Part shown: positions 1 through 12,700 of the stretch, piece after piece
Layout of the letters: the number at the start of each line of letters is the position of its first letter
How positions within the stretch are numbered: position 1 is the first letter of the stretch
Assembly (NCBI GenBank): GCA_037043235.1
Contig: JAWRVZ010000486.1
Span: forward strand, 1 to 64,000
Direction: 5' to 3'
DNA length: 64,000 nucleotides
Origin: Rhodeus uyekii
Lineage: Eukaryota; Chordata; Actinopteri; Cypriniformes; Acheilognathidae
The notes under the pieces: generated by a model
Databases searched by the model: none
What the model was told of the DNA's origin: nothing
The model's input: only the letters and a program-made list of their open reading frames with translations
Translations under genes and position numbers: made by a program

Positions 1-98
1 AGCTGCAGATGTCAAAAGAGCAGGTCAGAACTTGTTTACTAAATATCTCTGGCTGCCATAGGATGTGTGCAAGCCTGATGATCATGTTCTTTTTTTAG

Positions 99-3000
99 TT
101 ACGCCATCTGGAGACATTAAGTGTGAAACAGAGAGGACTCGTGAAAACTGCAGATCAAGACAAATCAGCTTTGAAACGTGAACTGGATGCTCTGCACACA
201 CAGCTGCTATCAACACGGAACAAGGTTATATACTAAGTGTTTTACACACATACAATACACAAATCTTAATGCATGATGAAGCTGCATTTTAAGTTTCTCA
301 GATTTGTTGCACTGACCAACAGAAACCTTGTTGGATTCAACACGCTATATATGCTGACCATGCTCTTTATGAGATGGTGGATGGTGTCCAGGAATCTCCT
401 CTCAGACTTGGATCAGGGCATCATTGAGCTCCTGTACAATCTGTAGTGCATGGGTGAAAGTTTTCCGTATTATGACGGAATTCCGTATTTTGAACCTCGC
501 CAGGAACCGTTTTTCCAAATTGCGTAAATCCGTTGAGATTTCAGTTAGGGGGGGGGGGGGGGGGTACAGGGCGACAGACCAACAGACCAATGTCCATGGC
601 GACAGACCAATCGTACCTACTCGGCGATCTTCGGAGATAATGTGATTACGTAGAGAATTACCCGAGAAGTTCCGGGTGGGCGACAGACGAACCGTGCGGA
701 GTGCAGTTGTGTCGGCGATTCTGATTGGTCCGTGAGACTCCGGCGTCCAATCGTATTTTTCAATTTACACTCGCTTGAGGACAACAACAGGTACAAGAAA
801 ACAACGCTCGCAAATTTTAAAAGTAATCTGAAAAAAATGAAGAATTTGCCGGTTGGTTATAACACGAAGCAGCTTGAAGCTTTTTTGATGATGATGTAAT
901 GGATTGTGGTGATTAGAGAAAGTGAATTAAGTAACAAACCAAAATTAAATATAAATGTTAGTTATAGAACAACAGTCAGATGCAGAAGCAAAACCAATGA
1001 CAGAGTTATAGAATACAATACTTCTGAAGGATTCTAGTAATAATTTAGAACTCCCAAAATTGGTGAATATTTTCTCAACTGCTAACTTGAAATACTTATT
1101 TCACACCCTTTTTATAGTAGCTGCAAGTTGCCAGGAGAGGTCGTTTCTACACAATAATTTGCAAGGAATGCAGGAGCTTCCAGGGGGCCGGCGTTGCCCT
1201 GGACCTACCGGGGGCCCTGGCGGCCCCCAGCTTTAAGTTTCAGTATTTTCAGTTTTGCCAACTTTCACCCATGGTAGTGCTACTTGGCAGCTTTGGATGC
1301 TCTGATGCATAATGTCCCAGATGTTCTCAGTTGGATTCAGGTCTGGGGAACATGAGGGCCAGTCAATGGTATCAATGCCTTTGTCATCTATAAACTGCCT
1401 ACACACTCTAGCCACATGAGGCTGAGCATGATCATTTACCAGGAGGAATCCAGAGCCACTGCCCCAGCATAAGGTCTGACAATGGCTCTGAGGATTTCAT
1501 CCCGGTGCATAAGAGCAATGTAAGGGAATCGTTGGTTAGCATGTGGAGGTCTGTGCGACGCTCCAAGGATATTCCTCCCTAGACTATTACTGACCCACCG
1601 CCAAACTGGAATCTTTCTAGAATCTTTGACAGAAAAGGTCGATTCGAGATTGGCCTGTAATTAACTACCGTATTTTTCGCCGCATAAGACGCACTTTTTC
1701 TTCCCCAAAACTGGGGGTGAAAAGTTGGTGCGTCCTATCCGACGAATATAAAGAATCCGCGGAGCGCTGATGACGAGTGGGGGGCAATGGTGGACTTTAC
1801 AGTGATGACTGTGGTGAGGGGGGCGTGGTTCAGCGAGGTCTGCAGCGGGAGACTAGCGGTGCATGAGTAGATCAAGTGCAAATTCACAAACACCCATGTC
1901 TCATTGAGCCGGGAAGTGAGAGATGGGGAGACAGACCCAGGCGAGACGCGAGTCACCACGGAAGCAGAGAACGCGAGTATGGTGTAAAATCCATGCCTTT
2001 AATATACGAGCGCAAAACTGATGTTTGCGCGCGCGTAAATTACATCCGCGAGCGGAAAACAGAGCTACACGCGTAAATACGGGTACCCGCGAGCTCATTT
2101 TAATCACTCGCGAGCGCGCGTGTGCGACATATAATCTGCGCGCGCCATACGCAAGGGTCGCAAGTGCAACTAAGAGAAGTGAAAGGAAACCGAGAGAAGG
2201 AGGCGTGACTCACAGAAAGTGAAGCGTGAGCTCCTTTTGGTCACGTCCGACCGGAAAAATTGGGCTGGTTTTTGATGAAAAACCCGCCCAAATGTCATAT
2301 ATAAATGCATATAAATTCAATTAAAACAAGCTTACAACACACCCCCCCCCCCCCCCCCCCCATGATGAACACTTGAAATCATTATATATCATTTATTTCA
2401 AGCGTTCATCAATTAAACCATCTTAAAGATTTGTTATACATTTTTCTTTCTTGTCAGTTGTACAAAAATATATAGTTGATTGATTGCGTGTATTTAACAC
2501 TTCTATCTTGTACACAAACACGCATTTTCTCATAATAACACAGCGATTCTCTGTTGTTTCAGGCTCATCTGTCTGCTGTCTTGCCTTCATCTCCTCTACA
2601 GTTGCCGGGGGAACAGAGAGGACAGCACCATAGTGATGGCCCAGACTTCAACATGCAGGTATCACAACCAAACATTAGCATCAGAGCCAGCATGAGATTT
2701 CTCTCGGGTCAACGGTGTACTTATACGCAGCACTCTCTGGGGAATATTTATTGTGCAACTGGTCTGTGGAGTTTCAGGTTTTCTTTGGTGAATTGGGCTC
2801 ACCTAGTGTCTGTTTGTTCTGAAAATCCGTTGTATTGTCACTCTTTAAGAAGCATGTGGGCAGCACTGAGTCCATTTTTCTGTGCAGTAGCAGCTTTAGA
2901 GCACTAGGCTATGTAAATGAATGGTGTTGGATGTGTGTGTGTGTGTGTGTGGATATGAGATATGTGCGTGTATAGCACTGTGTGTATGTTTCTCTGCAGG

Positions 3001-4377
3001 TGTAAGAGCTGTGACATCATCACTAACAGACTGGAGAGTGGAAACCTGTGACATCACCTCCCATTTGAACTCTGACCTTTACTCTGTGTGTCCCAATCAC
3101 TGATCCCTTCCTGACCGATTTTGTTGTTCTTGTTTGAGTTGTTGAGGTCTCTGTTTGACTTGGTATGTAGCTTTGCAGCTGGTACTGATTTAAAGCATCA
3201 TACTGGCTGGGAGTTGTTTCCCTGTGATCCAGATGATGGCACGCATCTGGTAAAACGAGCAAAGATTTTGACATTTTAATACCATTAAGGGTAGTACAAT
3301 CGGTTTATGAATTCATTTTAAGATTTTCAAGCATTTGAAAAAGCTGTAATGTTTTTTGCACTGTTATGAAAATAGTTTTAACATGATATCGCCCTTAAGC
3401 TGTAATGAATCTTTGTCCCGAGATAAATCTAGCTTTTGAATTTTATTTATTTTATACGGTCTCAATCCATCGCTTTTTACCTCTATATAACATTGTGAAT
3501 TATGTTTATTTATTGATTTATTATATTAGTTGGATTATGTTGGATGCTCTTCTTGGTTTAAATGTTTTATGTCCCTTATTAATGTGAATGTGTTTTTCCA
3601 AATAAACTATTAGGTGAAATATGTTGCGTAGTGTTTAATTTTGTTTTATTTATTTTTTTACAAATGCTTTACTCTTATTCATGACCTCTTTACATGTACC
3701 TAATTTTATGCTATTAATATTACAAAAATAGTTTTCGTTTAAGTATTTTCGTATGTAATCTATTTTTCAGTTTTGCTTTGTACCTTCCCTTCCTTATAGA
3801 GACCATCCAAGGTTATTTCTCTTATTTTAAGAGCAGTCGTGATGTCTAGAATAACTTGGGTAAAGGATTTCAAGCAGACCAATTGACCACTTAATCTGTG
3901 TCATGACCTCTGACCTTGGTCTGTACGCCCAGCAGGACGAGCGGGAGGTGGCGCTTTTACAGATGGAGGAAAGAATGAGAGAAGTGGAGATCACGCTCCG
4001 AAACCTCAAACTGTTGCTACAGGAGAAAGTGTGTCAGCTGAAAGAACAGGTACAGAAATGCACAAACGTCCTCCCCTGCCCTTTGACACATTCTTGAATA
4101 TGCATTGTACTCCTTTTGTCCAAATCGTTCTTCTAGTTTAACCGTTCTGTTTTCTCTGCAGTTAATCAGGAACAGTGACTCAGACGTGTTGATCAAAGAC
4201 TTGTATGTGGAGAACTCTCAACTGCTCAAAGCCTTGGAGAAGACAGAACAGCGGCAGAAAGTAGCTGAGAAGAAGAACTTCCTATTAGAGGAAAAAATTT
4301 CTAGCCTCAACAAGATTGTCCGTGACCTCGGCCCTTCCCCTTTGACCCCTGCGCCCTACCACTTTACACGCTCCTGA
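99..4377 (+). CDS. nin: Ninein C-terminal tail, last four coding exons seen (5' part outside the window)
   Basis: Four exons join in one frame, all with phase-0 junctions: 99-224, 2563-2658, 3933-4049 and 4162-4377 (stop TGA at 4375-4377), giving about 184 residues. Each has an AG acceptor after a pyrimidine tract and a GT donor. The product is rich in Leu, Glu, Lys and Gln in heptad-like spacing (for example ALKRELDALHTQLL and LLKALEKTEQRQ), so it is a coiled coil, ending in a short non-helical Pro-rich tail. Ninein is a centrosomal protein that anchors microtubule minus ends at the mother centriole. The name rests mainly on position beside sav1, atl1 and map4k5 in the same order as in human. 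A further small exon between 2659 and 3932 cannot be excluded; no clear one was seen there. Ninein-like or another centrosomal coiled-coil protein is the alternative. Confidence 0.72.
370..1625 (-). mobile_element. Tc1-like transposon relic in a nin intron, split by a later insertion
   Basis: Two blocks, about 370-449 and 1273-1625, are consecutive parts of one Tc1/mariner transposase gene on the minus strand. The motif DWPSCSPDLNPTENIWD, containing the third catalytic acidic residue of the DDE triad, is readable near 1300-1380, and a GG-rich V(M/I)VWG-type segment lies near 1590-1610. The reading frame is broken in several places and no terminal repeats were found, so this is a dead fragment. 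The blocks are separated by the element at 450-1272. Confidence 0.75.
450..1272. mobile_element. Non-autonomous hAT-like element nested in the Tc1 relic
   Basis: The ends are inverted copies of ATGGGTGAAAGTT (450-462 and the complement at 1260-1272). The flanks tGTAGTGC (442-449) and gGTAGTGC (1273-1280) match at 7 of 8 positions, fitting an 8-bp target duplication. Removing the element restores the interrupted Tc1 sequence. There is no long ORF. A G-run lies at about 547-564. The hAT assignment rests on the duplication length only. Confidence 0.6.
1668..2240. repeat. Probable DNA-transposon fragment beginning CCGTATTTTTCGC, plus CpG-rich sequence
   Basis: From 1668 the sequence begins with a TA-flanked CCGTATTTTTCGC end resembling the ends of the element at 10496-11172. 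The motif ATAAGACGCAC recurs inverted within the first 80 bases. Downstream (about 1900-2220) the DNA is unusually CpG-rich and has no convincing exon. No matching right end was found, so the extent is uncertain. Confidence 0.35.
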
Positions 4378-5985
4378 TTTTACTGTATTAAAGTTTTGGT
4401 CATACAAGCCATTCCGTCAAGCTACAATAAGGACAATAAACGCAGGTAGTGCATATGGCTTTTGCACTACATTCAAAGTCTCTGAAGTCATACGACAGCT
4501 TTGTTTAACTGTCCGAAAGTTAGTAAAGTATTTATTTACTTAAAATTTTCCCCTTTACCATACATCTCAAATATTTTTCCCAATCATTTTCATTTCTTCA
4601 CGTGAACCATCTCGATTGTAGTCTTGTAGTTCTTCCAGGAACAAACGTGTCACAATGTTACTAATTTTTAATAACTTCCACTCAAGGCATTTGCAAAAAA
4701 AGGGAGGTGAGGACTGTTAGTATTGAAACTCGCAACTATAGTAAGGTGCGCTTGAAGTGGTTGACCAATCACAACACACTGGTCCAGCCAGCCAATCAGA
4801 GCTCATTGTTCTTTTTGCAAGGAGGAGCTTCATACAAACAGGAACTAAATTAACAGACTGGGAAGAGAGTAAAATTACTGCAACAATGTAAAATAAGTGT
4901 AAAATGTGTTCTTTGAACATTCAAACATGTAAAGCTTTTCTTTGCTCTTAATTATTTGTGGCTTTCCTGTAGCTCAAACAGTAAAGCGTGGCGCTTGCAA
5001 CGCCAAAGTCATGGGTTCAATTCCCAGAGAAAGCAAGAACTGCCCAGAATGTTAATGTGTATCTTGAATATAATGTAAGTCGCTTTGGATAAAAGCATCT
5101 GCCAAATGCATAAAAGTATATTTAAAAACTTTGATTTTAATTTTATAGCAGTATCTTTTGACTTTCCCGTACTGTAATATTACTGGTGATTCTGGACCTT
5201 AAACTGCAATTGGAAGGTTGTCTTAAGGAATGGTAAAATTGTGGACCTTGTCCAACAGCCACTGTTCTCACACACACACACACACTCATGCAGCCGCCTA
5301 TCATTACATAGTTTTCAATGAAATGCAAACAAGGTCAATGATTCCCCATGTCTCAGAGAAGAAAATTAAAGGGCAAATGCATCACTGTTTATTCATTGTT
5401 TATTCCAGTTTGTTATAGTGCATTTTATGTCTTTGGGATTGTTTAGTTAATATAAACCTCTTCACTTGAGAATGTGCACCAAAACAAATTCCCATAATGT
5501 TACTTTAGTTGTTGCAGGACTTTTTGCTGTATATTTGTGTAACTATTTTTCATTTATGAACTGTAATCGTGCATAATGAGCACTGTGAATATGAATAATA
5601 GGGAATTTATTAAAATATTTATGTGGATTTAAAGAAACTCAAAGCTTGGAGATTTCAGCCTCTTGGTAACCGCTGTATAATTTGTGTGTGGAGAGGAAAT
5701 TACTGGTTATGAAGTTTAATTTCAGGCGTCTCTAGTGCAGTTTACATGCTTTGAGGGGGAAAATGCACAGAGAAATACGGGCATTTATACTTTTTTAAAT
5801 GGCTTTGAATTATGTGTGCTTATGTTTTTAGCTTTGTAAAAGTATTTGCTGAAGTACATAAGCCATGCTTTACCACTATTTGTTATGAAACGACAGTAAC
5901 TTACTTTTCTGTGTTAATTGTGTAACACCTGTATGTAAAACATAAAACATTCTTTTGTATAAAATAAAAATAGTTTTAGAAAACA
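4378..5985 (+). promoter_or_regulatory. nin: nin 3' UTR / downstream region with candidate poly(A) signals
   Basis: After the nin stop there is ATTAAA at 4387-4392, AATAAA at 4435-4440 and a further AATAAA at 5963-5968 followed by GT-rich sequence. Either a short UTR (about 80 nt) or a long one (about 1.6 kb) is possible. The long form would include the SINE at 4960-5118 and a (CA)n tract at about 5269-5284. No other exon is apparent in this stretch. Confidence 0.5.
4960..5118 (+). repeat. tRNA-derived SINE, copy 1
   Basis: The head resembles a tRNA with an A-box-like segment (tgtagctcaaacagtaaagc) and a B-box-like segment (gggttcaattccc), followed by a tail with 'gtcgctttggataaaagc' and 'tctgccaaatgcataaa'. 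That tail is shared with the copies at 7708 and 23211. It is not a functional tRNA gene, because the 3' half does not fold into a cloverleaf and the tail is SINE-like. Confidence 0.8.
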
Positions 5986-6439
5986 GTGGGGCTGTGTTTT
6001 CTTTTTAAAAGTATAAAGATATAATACTACAAACGTATAGAAATTAAAATGACCCAAATCACAGTTTTATTCCAGACTTATAAACGTCCCATTTTTGTGA
6101 AGGACTAAATAAAACGGCTTGAATTTGTGTATTTATATCCTGTTCATGGAAAGTGGTAACTGATCTTTCATTTAAACATAATGGGCTGAGTGAACCTTCA
6201 CATCTGTCCTGCAAAACCGTAAAAAAAGTGAAAGAGAAAAGAAGTTCGAGAGCAAAATATTTCCCACAATGCACTGCACCTGTAAGGACACGGCTTAGGG
6301 AAGGCCTGATCTGGGATCAGAAGGAGCGGTTAAAGAGACTTCATGATTGTGTGCGTCGTCGAAGCGATACTCTTTAATTATGAGTCAGTAATGCTGTACA
6401 TTAATGCATTAATGCGCTTATACTATAATCTCTTTCGGG

Positions 6440-6846
6440 GATATACTAGTAAAGTGAGAGGAAAGTGAACTGATCTGGAATCAGGCAGTTGGAAGTTAGC
6501 TGGGAGTGGGGGGGAGGGATCCAGGGAGAGCTGGTCTGGGATCAGGAGCCAGTTTAGGATCAGGAGCTGGTTTGGGTGGACTTTTCAGCTGGGAAAAGTT
6601 TTCTCTGGGCGTCTCTGGGCAGCGCGCGCGTCGAGAGAGCGTCGTAATGTCCGACTGAACGCGGAGAACAACGAACAGACGCGTTAGCTTGGTGTTGATG
6701 TTTGTAAACTGTGGCCATGATGACTGGGAACTAGCTGTCCGGCTACTCTCCGAAATGCTCTCGGCTCTGCGTGTCAGTGCGACTCTCGGTCCGGATTTCA
6801 GGATGAAACCGAAGTGTAATCGCTCCAGACCCGATTCGGATTAACG
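6440..6846 (+). promoter_or_regulatory. sav1: sav1 promoter / 5' UTR region
   Basis: The 400 bases upstream of the sav1 start are G-rich and then CpG-rich (gcgcgcgcgtcgagagagcg near 6625), as expected for a CpG-type promoter of a widely expressed gene. No TATA box is evident. Iterated 'ctggtctgggatcagg' units lie at about 6528-6575. The transcription start cannot be fixed by eye. The preceding stretch 5986-6440 shows no gene. Confidence 0.5.
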
Positions 6847-8682
6847 ATGCTCTCCAGAAAGAAGAGTAAAAACGAAGCGTCCAAACCAGCCGAAGTTCAG
6901 GGCAAATATGTGAAGAAGGAAACATCCCCGCTTCTGAGAAGTGAGTGGCTTTTTAGTCAATACGCCTGACAAAAATAAAACAATAATCTGCATGTTTAGG
7001 AGATGTGGTCATCCGCCGCGTTTTCAGCTGTGAAACTTTTGACAATTGAACCTAATTTGAAGTGTTTGTTTCATTGTAAATCAAGGCTTTCTAATACGAG
7101 TCAAGCTTTTTGACTTTCGTTGTTGCTTCAGTAATTGACTGGCAACATGTACAGACTAATAGACGTCTATTACAAACCTGCGAATACCTTTTGGATGAAT
7201 CAAAAGATAAAGTGTCATCTGCTCGTTAAAACTGTCATTTAAATGTGTTATTTCGCAGAATAAATACGATGTGTCCTCTTAAAAATCACATACCTTTATT
7301 TTTAATAGGAAAGTGCACAAGCAGAACTTTGTTGTGAAACACTATAATCTTTTAATGTTACATACATACTTTTAATCACAATTAATAAAAACTATCAAGG
7401 ATAAACAGTAACTCCAATTATTTTCACTCTTAATTTTATAATATATTATAATATAATAAAAATATATATACAAGTGCCTCTATGGGGACATTCAGTTCAG
7501 TTAGTTATTTAAATAACTAAATAACTTTTTCTTTTTGGAAAAAATCATCTCATTAGATATACAAGAAGTATAACTTTAACATTATAAATGCCGTATCTTG
7601 CATTGGGAAATCAAGAGATTTTAACAACTTTTAACAACTTAATTTTGTATTAGCACTTTTTGTAAATTCAACTTAAGCATTCTTTGCAAATGAAATATTG
7701 TTTCCTAGCTTTCCTGTAGCTCAAACAGTAGAGTGTGGCGCTTGCAACCCCAAGGTCATGGGTTTGATTTCCAGGGAAGCAAGAACTGATTATAACGTCA
7801 ATGTGTTTTTTTAATGTAATGTCACTTTGGATAAAAGCATCTGCCAAATGCATAAATGTAAATTGGTGCGTATATATTTTGATCCACTTAGCCTATGTGT
7901 CTCGCATGGTTTGTTCTCAGATTTAATGCCCTCGTTTATCCGGCATCCAACGTTTCTTCGACGTGAGCCCCCATTAGTGGAGCCAGTCCCGGCCGGGGTG
8001 TCTGGAGCGGGTCCGTATTCCTCTGGTTCTGTTGGGGACGTTAGCGGCCCCAAGAGCTTCCTGCGCAATGCACCTCCACGGACCCCCCTCGAAATGTCCC
8101 GCAGGGAGAGTCATCGGCTTTCTGCCCCACCACACCTACATCGTGATTACTCCCCTTCCTCGCCATCCTACATTAGCGATGCTGGTTCGGTGACGGAGAA
8201 TGGAGATGGCGGCCCGTATTACTACCCTCCAGAGCCATACTACAATAACCAACCCAGACGAGCCCCCAGACCAGACCACTTTAATGAGAGCTACAGGTAC
8301 TATGAGCACAATGAACTCAACTACCCACGGAACCAAGGACAGTCCCAAACGCCCCAGCCGCACAGTCGCCCTCCCCCAGGTGAGTAACACATCATCCCGT
8401 GTTTATTCACACACATGCATTATAATGACTCCACATGACTGTCGCTATTTACTATAAATACTCTGTCTCTATTTTTGAGACCATATGCTATTGACTCTAC
8501 AAGATTAGGTGTGCCGACATGTCCTGAAAGGTGAAGCCGAAGGATTTCGATCAGCCCCAGGTGGCCATGTAAACAAATGGGATGTGAGCCAAACTAAACA
8601 ATCAAATTACACTTCAAATACATTTTTCCAGAAATGGTGTTTTGTCATTTTAGGCAGCTTTTGTCATGCTGACGCAAGTTAA

Positions 8683-8720
<38 letters not shown>

Positions 8721-9068
8721 AGTTTGGTTTTAGTTAGATATTTGATGCAATAAAATGGTGGTGTGACGCTGTGATTCACAGCTTCTCTGAGTGGAGTAGT
8801 CATGGAGGCAGCAGCGGCCTTTTTTTGGGATGTAACGATGTGGTTGCTAGTTTTATTTACCTAATTTTAACAAGCCTTTAGTTTTAGTAAAATCAGCAGA
8901 CATCAAAATTGGAGCAGTCAGGCTACTTTAAGAAACTTTCAGGGGCATGGGCCCCGTGGAGTACGGGGTCGAATCTCAATACCGCGGCTCCACTTCACAC
9001 TCACGGTGTTCAAAATGGCACATTAACTTAATGCTCATTGCCCACTACTGCGTGCCACCTACTTTTTA

Positions 9069-9100
<32 letters not shown>

Positions 9101-9684
9101 ACATACACACACACACACACACACTGTTTTTATATATACAGTAATACCTCTGTTTACGAGTTTAATTCGTTCCAAGAGCTCGTAACTCAAAATTCTCGTA
9201 CACCAAAACAATTTCCCCATACGAATACAATAAAAATCACTCTATTTGTTCCACACGACCATAAATGCCCATTTTAAATATTTTTCTGGTTTTACCCTAT
9301 TAATTACAGTTAAGATTATAACCATTAAGATCTCATATAAATAATAATTGACAATTAAACTTAAATACTTAGCAATTTACTGTAACTCGCACTTTACCTT
9401 TGAGTAGCGTCGCTGCTGGTGTGAAGGAGACGAGAGGAGGGTTTTACTGCTTACAGGGAGAATTTCGTTCCTTCTTTCTTACTCATCTTGAGGTCATTGT
9501 CTCTATGCTGTACTGTACGTATATACAGTATTTCACTATTACACTTTCACAATTAATGTAACAACACGAGGTAAAACTGCTGTAAATCACTTATAAAAGT
9601 ATCACTGTGGTGAATGATACAACCAAACTGAGTGTGTGTGTGTATATATGTATGTGTATATATATATGTGTATGTATGTATGTG

Positions 9685-9716
<32 letters not shown>

Positions 9717-12700
9717 TGTATATATGTGTGTGGAAACCTTAGTGCAGGGGTTTTCAAAGTGTGGGGCGCGCCTCCCCTGGGGGGCGCCAGAGCATGCCAG
9801 GGGAGGCGCAGAGAGTTGTAAAAAATGATAGTCTAATAACTAGAGTTGAGCCGGATACTCGGCTGAAACGAGAATCCGGTACGGATAATGCACTTTTGCC
9901 GAGTACGAGTACGAGTATGAGTCGGAATAATTAATCGAGTCCGCAGTTGGATTAATTGTTGCAAAACTTGTTCTCTATATAGTTAGTTTGTGATCAAAAC
10001 CATTGATCTGAAGCTCAATGCTGATACTGTCATGTAAATAGTTTTCTAATCAGCAATAAATATAACAATTTCTGATCAACCCATATCAATTGCATGATAT
10101 TGTCAACACTCGGTTTTTTTCTTGTGGGGGGGGGGGGGGGGGGGTATTGGGTGGGTTGTGTCAAAGGGGAGGCCCACTGTCTCAGACTTTGAAAACCTCT
10201 GCCTTAGTGAAAATATCCTACATCATCAATGGTTTTGATCTATCCCATAAAAGGAGAAAACTAGGAGAAAGTTTGTTAGTGTAAAATCAGGTTAATTTAA
10301 TGAAATTCTATAGTTTCTCGCTTAAAATAAGTTCATTCAATTTTTTTGCGTGACAAAAGAAATGTACAGAAATGTCCTTAATTTGGTAACATGAACTGGT
10401 TTGACTCGAGTTAAAAATGTAATTTGCCTATCATGTTTGAATGAAATTGACTACATTTAAGGATGGCTCATTTTAAGGGTTCAGAAAACAGTATACCGTA
10501 TTTTCCCGCATATAATCCGCAGAGGCAGATAATCCGCACCCTCATGTATCCCGCGGGTTTTGGGGGTTTGTGTAAAAAATTGTTGGTATAATCCGCACCC
10601 TCAGATATCCCGCACCCATGATACATTTTTTTGTGCAAGTTCACGATTCGAATTTCGAATGTTGCTCGCATGATGTCAATTATTATAACTGTTCAGTTCG
10701 GTACACAGTGCTTGTGCGTGAAATTCACACAATAAGAAAACAAACAAGTCAAGATCAGAAGAAAAAGAAAGAGCAGTCTCTCCCTCTCCGCGCTGCACTG
10801 TGCTCGTCCCCTCCGTGTTGATCGGATGAGAAGAGCACGCTATCATGGCAGCACAGCCAATCACGTCGTCTGGCATGATTGACAGGTCAGAAAGCCTATC
10901 AGAGCCAGCTATCAGAGTGATAGACAGCCAATCACGTCTTCTTGCATGATTGACAGTTCAGACAGCCTATCAGCGCCAGCTGTAACGGCCAGACAACCCG
11001 TGCATGAAAGAAAAACAGAAAGTATTGAAATATTTTCAATATTTTAAATATTGAAATATTATTACGTGTAAAAGAAATGGTGATATAGTCCGCACCCTTA
11101 TATATCCCGCACCCCCCCTGCGGGGTTTGTAAAATCTGGTATAATCCGCGGGATATATGCGCGAAAATACGGTAGTTCCTTAAAGGAGCACCTACCACTT
11201 TTTGGCACTCAAAATTGTGTCGTTAATGTTATTTTGGTCACGCAATTAGATGTTAGAAGTCTAGAGCATCTACAGTATCGCAAGCACCTGTAACCCTGGT
11301 GGAAACTTCTATTCAAACTTTTAAGCTGATTTTGCTTCTCTGTTGGCGATCAGATCATTTTAAGCCACTAAACTCAAGGAACATTTTTAGTCCAGTGATC
11401 CAGTAAGCAAATTCATTCCAACAGCGCTAATGTAAAGAAAACCAGGCTGCATGATTGCGTCAGAGAGAATATGACTTGCTTTGTGTTATGATTCATATGG
11501 ACTCCTTATACACTCACCTAAAGTATTGTTAGGAACACCTATTCAATTTCTCATTAAAGCAATTATCTAATCAACCAATCTCATGACAGTTGCTTCAATG
11601 CATTTAGGGGTTGGTCCTGGTCAAGACAATCTCCTGAACTCCAAACTGAATGTCAGAATGGGAAAGAGAGGTGATTTAAGCAATTTTGAGCGTGGCATGG
11701 TTGTTGGTGCCAGACGGGCCAGTCTGAGTATTTCACAATCTGCTCAGTTACTGGGATTTTTACGCACAACCATTTCTAGGGTTTACAAAGAATGGTGTGA
11801 ACAGACTGCTCTTATGGTCTGATGAGTCTCGATTTCTGTTGAGACATTCAGATGGTAGAGTCAGAATTAGGCGTAAACAGAATGAGAACATGGATCCGTC
11901 CTTGTTACCACTGTGCAGTCTGGTGGTGGTGGTGTAATGGTGTGGGGGATGTTTTCTTGGCACACTTTCTTTCTTGGCCCCCCAGTGCCAATTGGGCATA
12001 GTTTAAATGCCACGGCTTACCTGAGCATTGTTTTTGACCATGTCCATCCCTTTATGACCACTATGTACCCATCCTCTGATGCTACTTCCAGCAGGAAGGT
12101 GGGGTGGGTGGGGGGGGTGCGCGCAAAGGACGCGCGGTGCGTGACAGACTCGCTAATTTGGCAACTGAAACGTTCTTATTTTCGGGAGCTTCCGGGATGG
12201 TGATAAAGGTAGACCAATCGATCGCGATCGACCGGATGGCGACCAAAGATCGACCGGTCGATCGCGATCGATGGGTTGGCGACCACTGCAATAGAGCATA
12301 GGTGTCAAACTCTCGGCCTGCGGGCCACATCCGGCCCGGCGTGTAATTGTCCAGCCTGCAAGATCATTTTATTAATTGCCTGCGAGATTGCTCGCGCTCC
12401 AGCTGCCTTGCCGAACACTTCCTGTATTAATCAAGACATCATAGCTTATGGTTTATGATGCTTCGCGCTCACACTAAATCCCCCTCCCCCCGTCAACAAT
12501 CTAGTCCCGTGCAACTGCCGGTGACATAAAGTGGATTTTGGCCCCCTGTGCAATTGAATTTGACACCCCTACAATAGAGCATTTTTAGGATGTGGTGGAA
12601 CGGGAGCTTCGTGCCCTGGATGTGCTTCCCACAAATTTTCAGCACCTTGTTGAATCAATGCCACGTAGAATTAAGGCAATGCTGAAGGCAAAAGGGGGTC

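Noticed and set aside
1233..1415. Stand-alone small protein gene with DWPSCSPDLNP motif
   Set aside because: It is a fragment of a Tc1 transposase in a decayed element.
2554..2907. 117-residue ORF extending past nin exon 2563-2658
   Set aside because: A good GT donor at 2659 and the loss of coiled-coil character after it indicate intron read-through.
3001..3105. Possible extra nin exon after a CTCTGCAG acceptor
   Set aside because: In the phase required by the preceding exon the first codons are GTG TAA, so it would terminate at once; no conserved coiled-coil sequence follows.
4960..5050. tRNA gene
   Set aside because: A-box and B-box resemblance is part of a SINE found three times with the same non-tRNA tail; no cloverleaf with paired acceptor stem is visible.
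9041..9130. CRISPR-like array or clustered short repeats
   Set aside because: The repeats are dinucleotide microsatellites without spacers, in a vertebrate genome.
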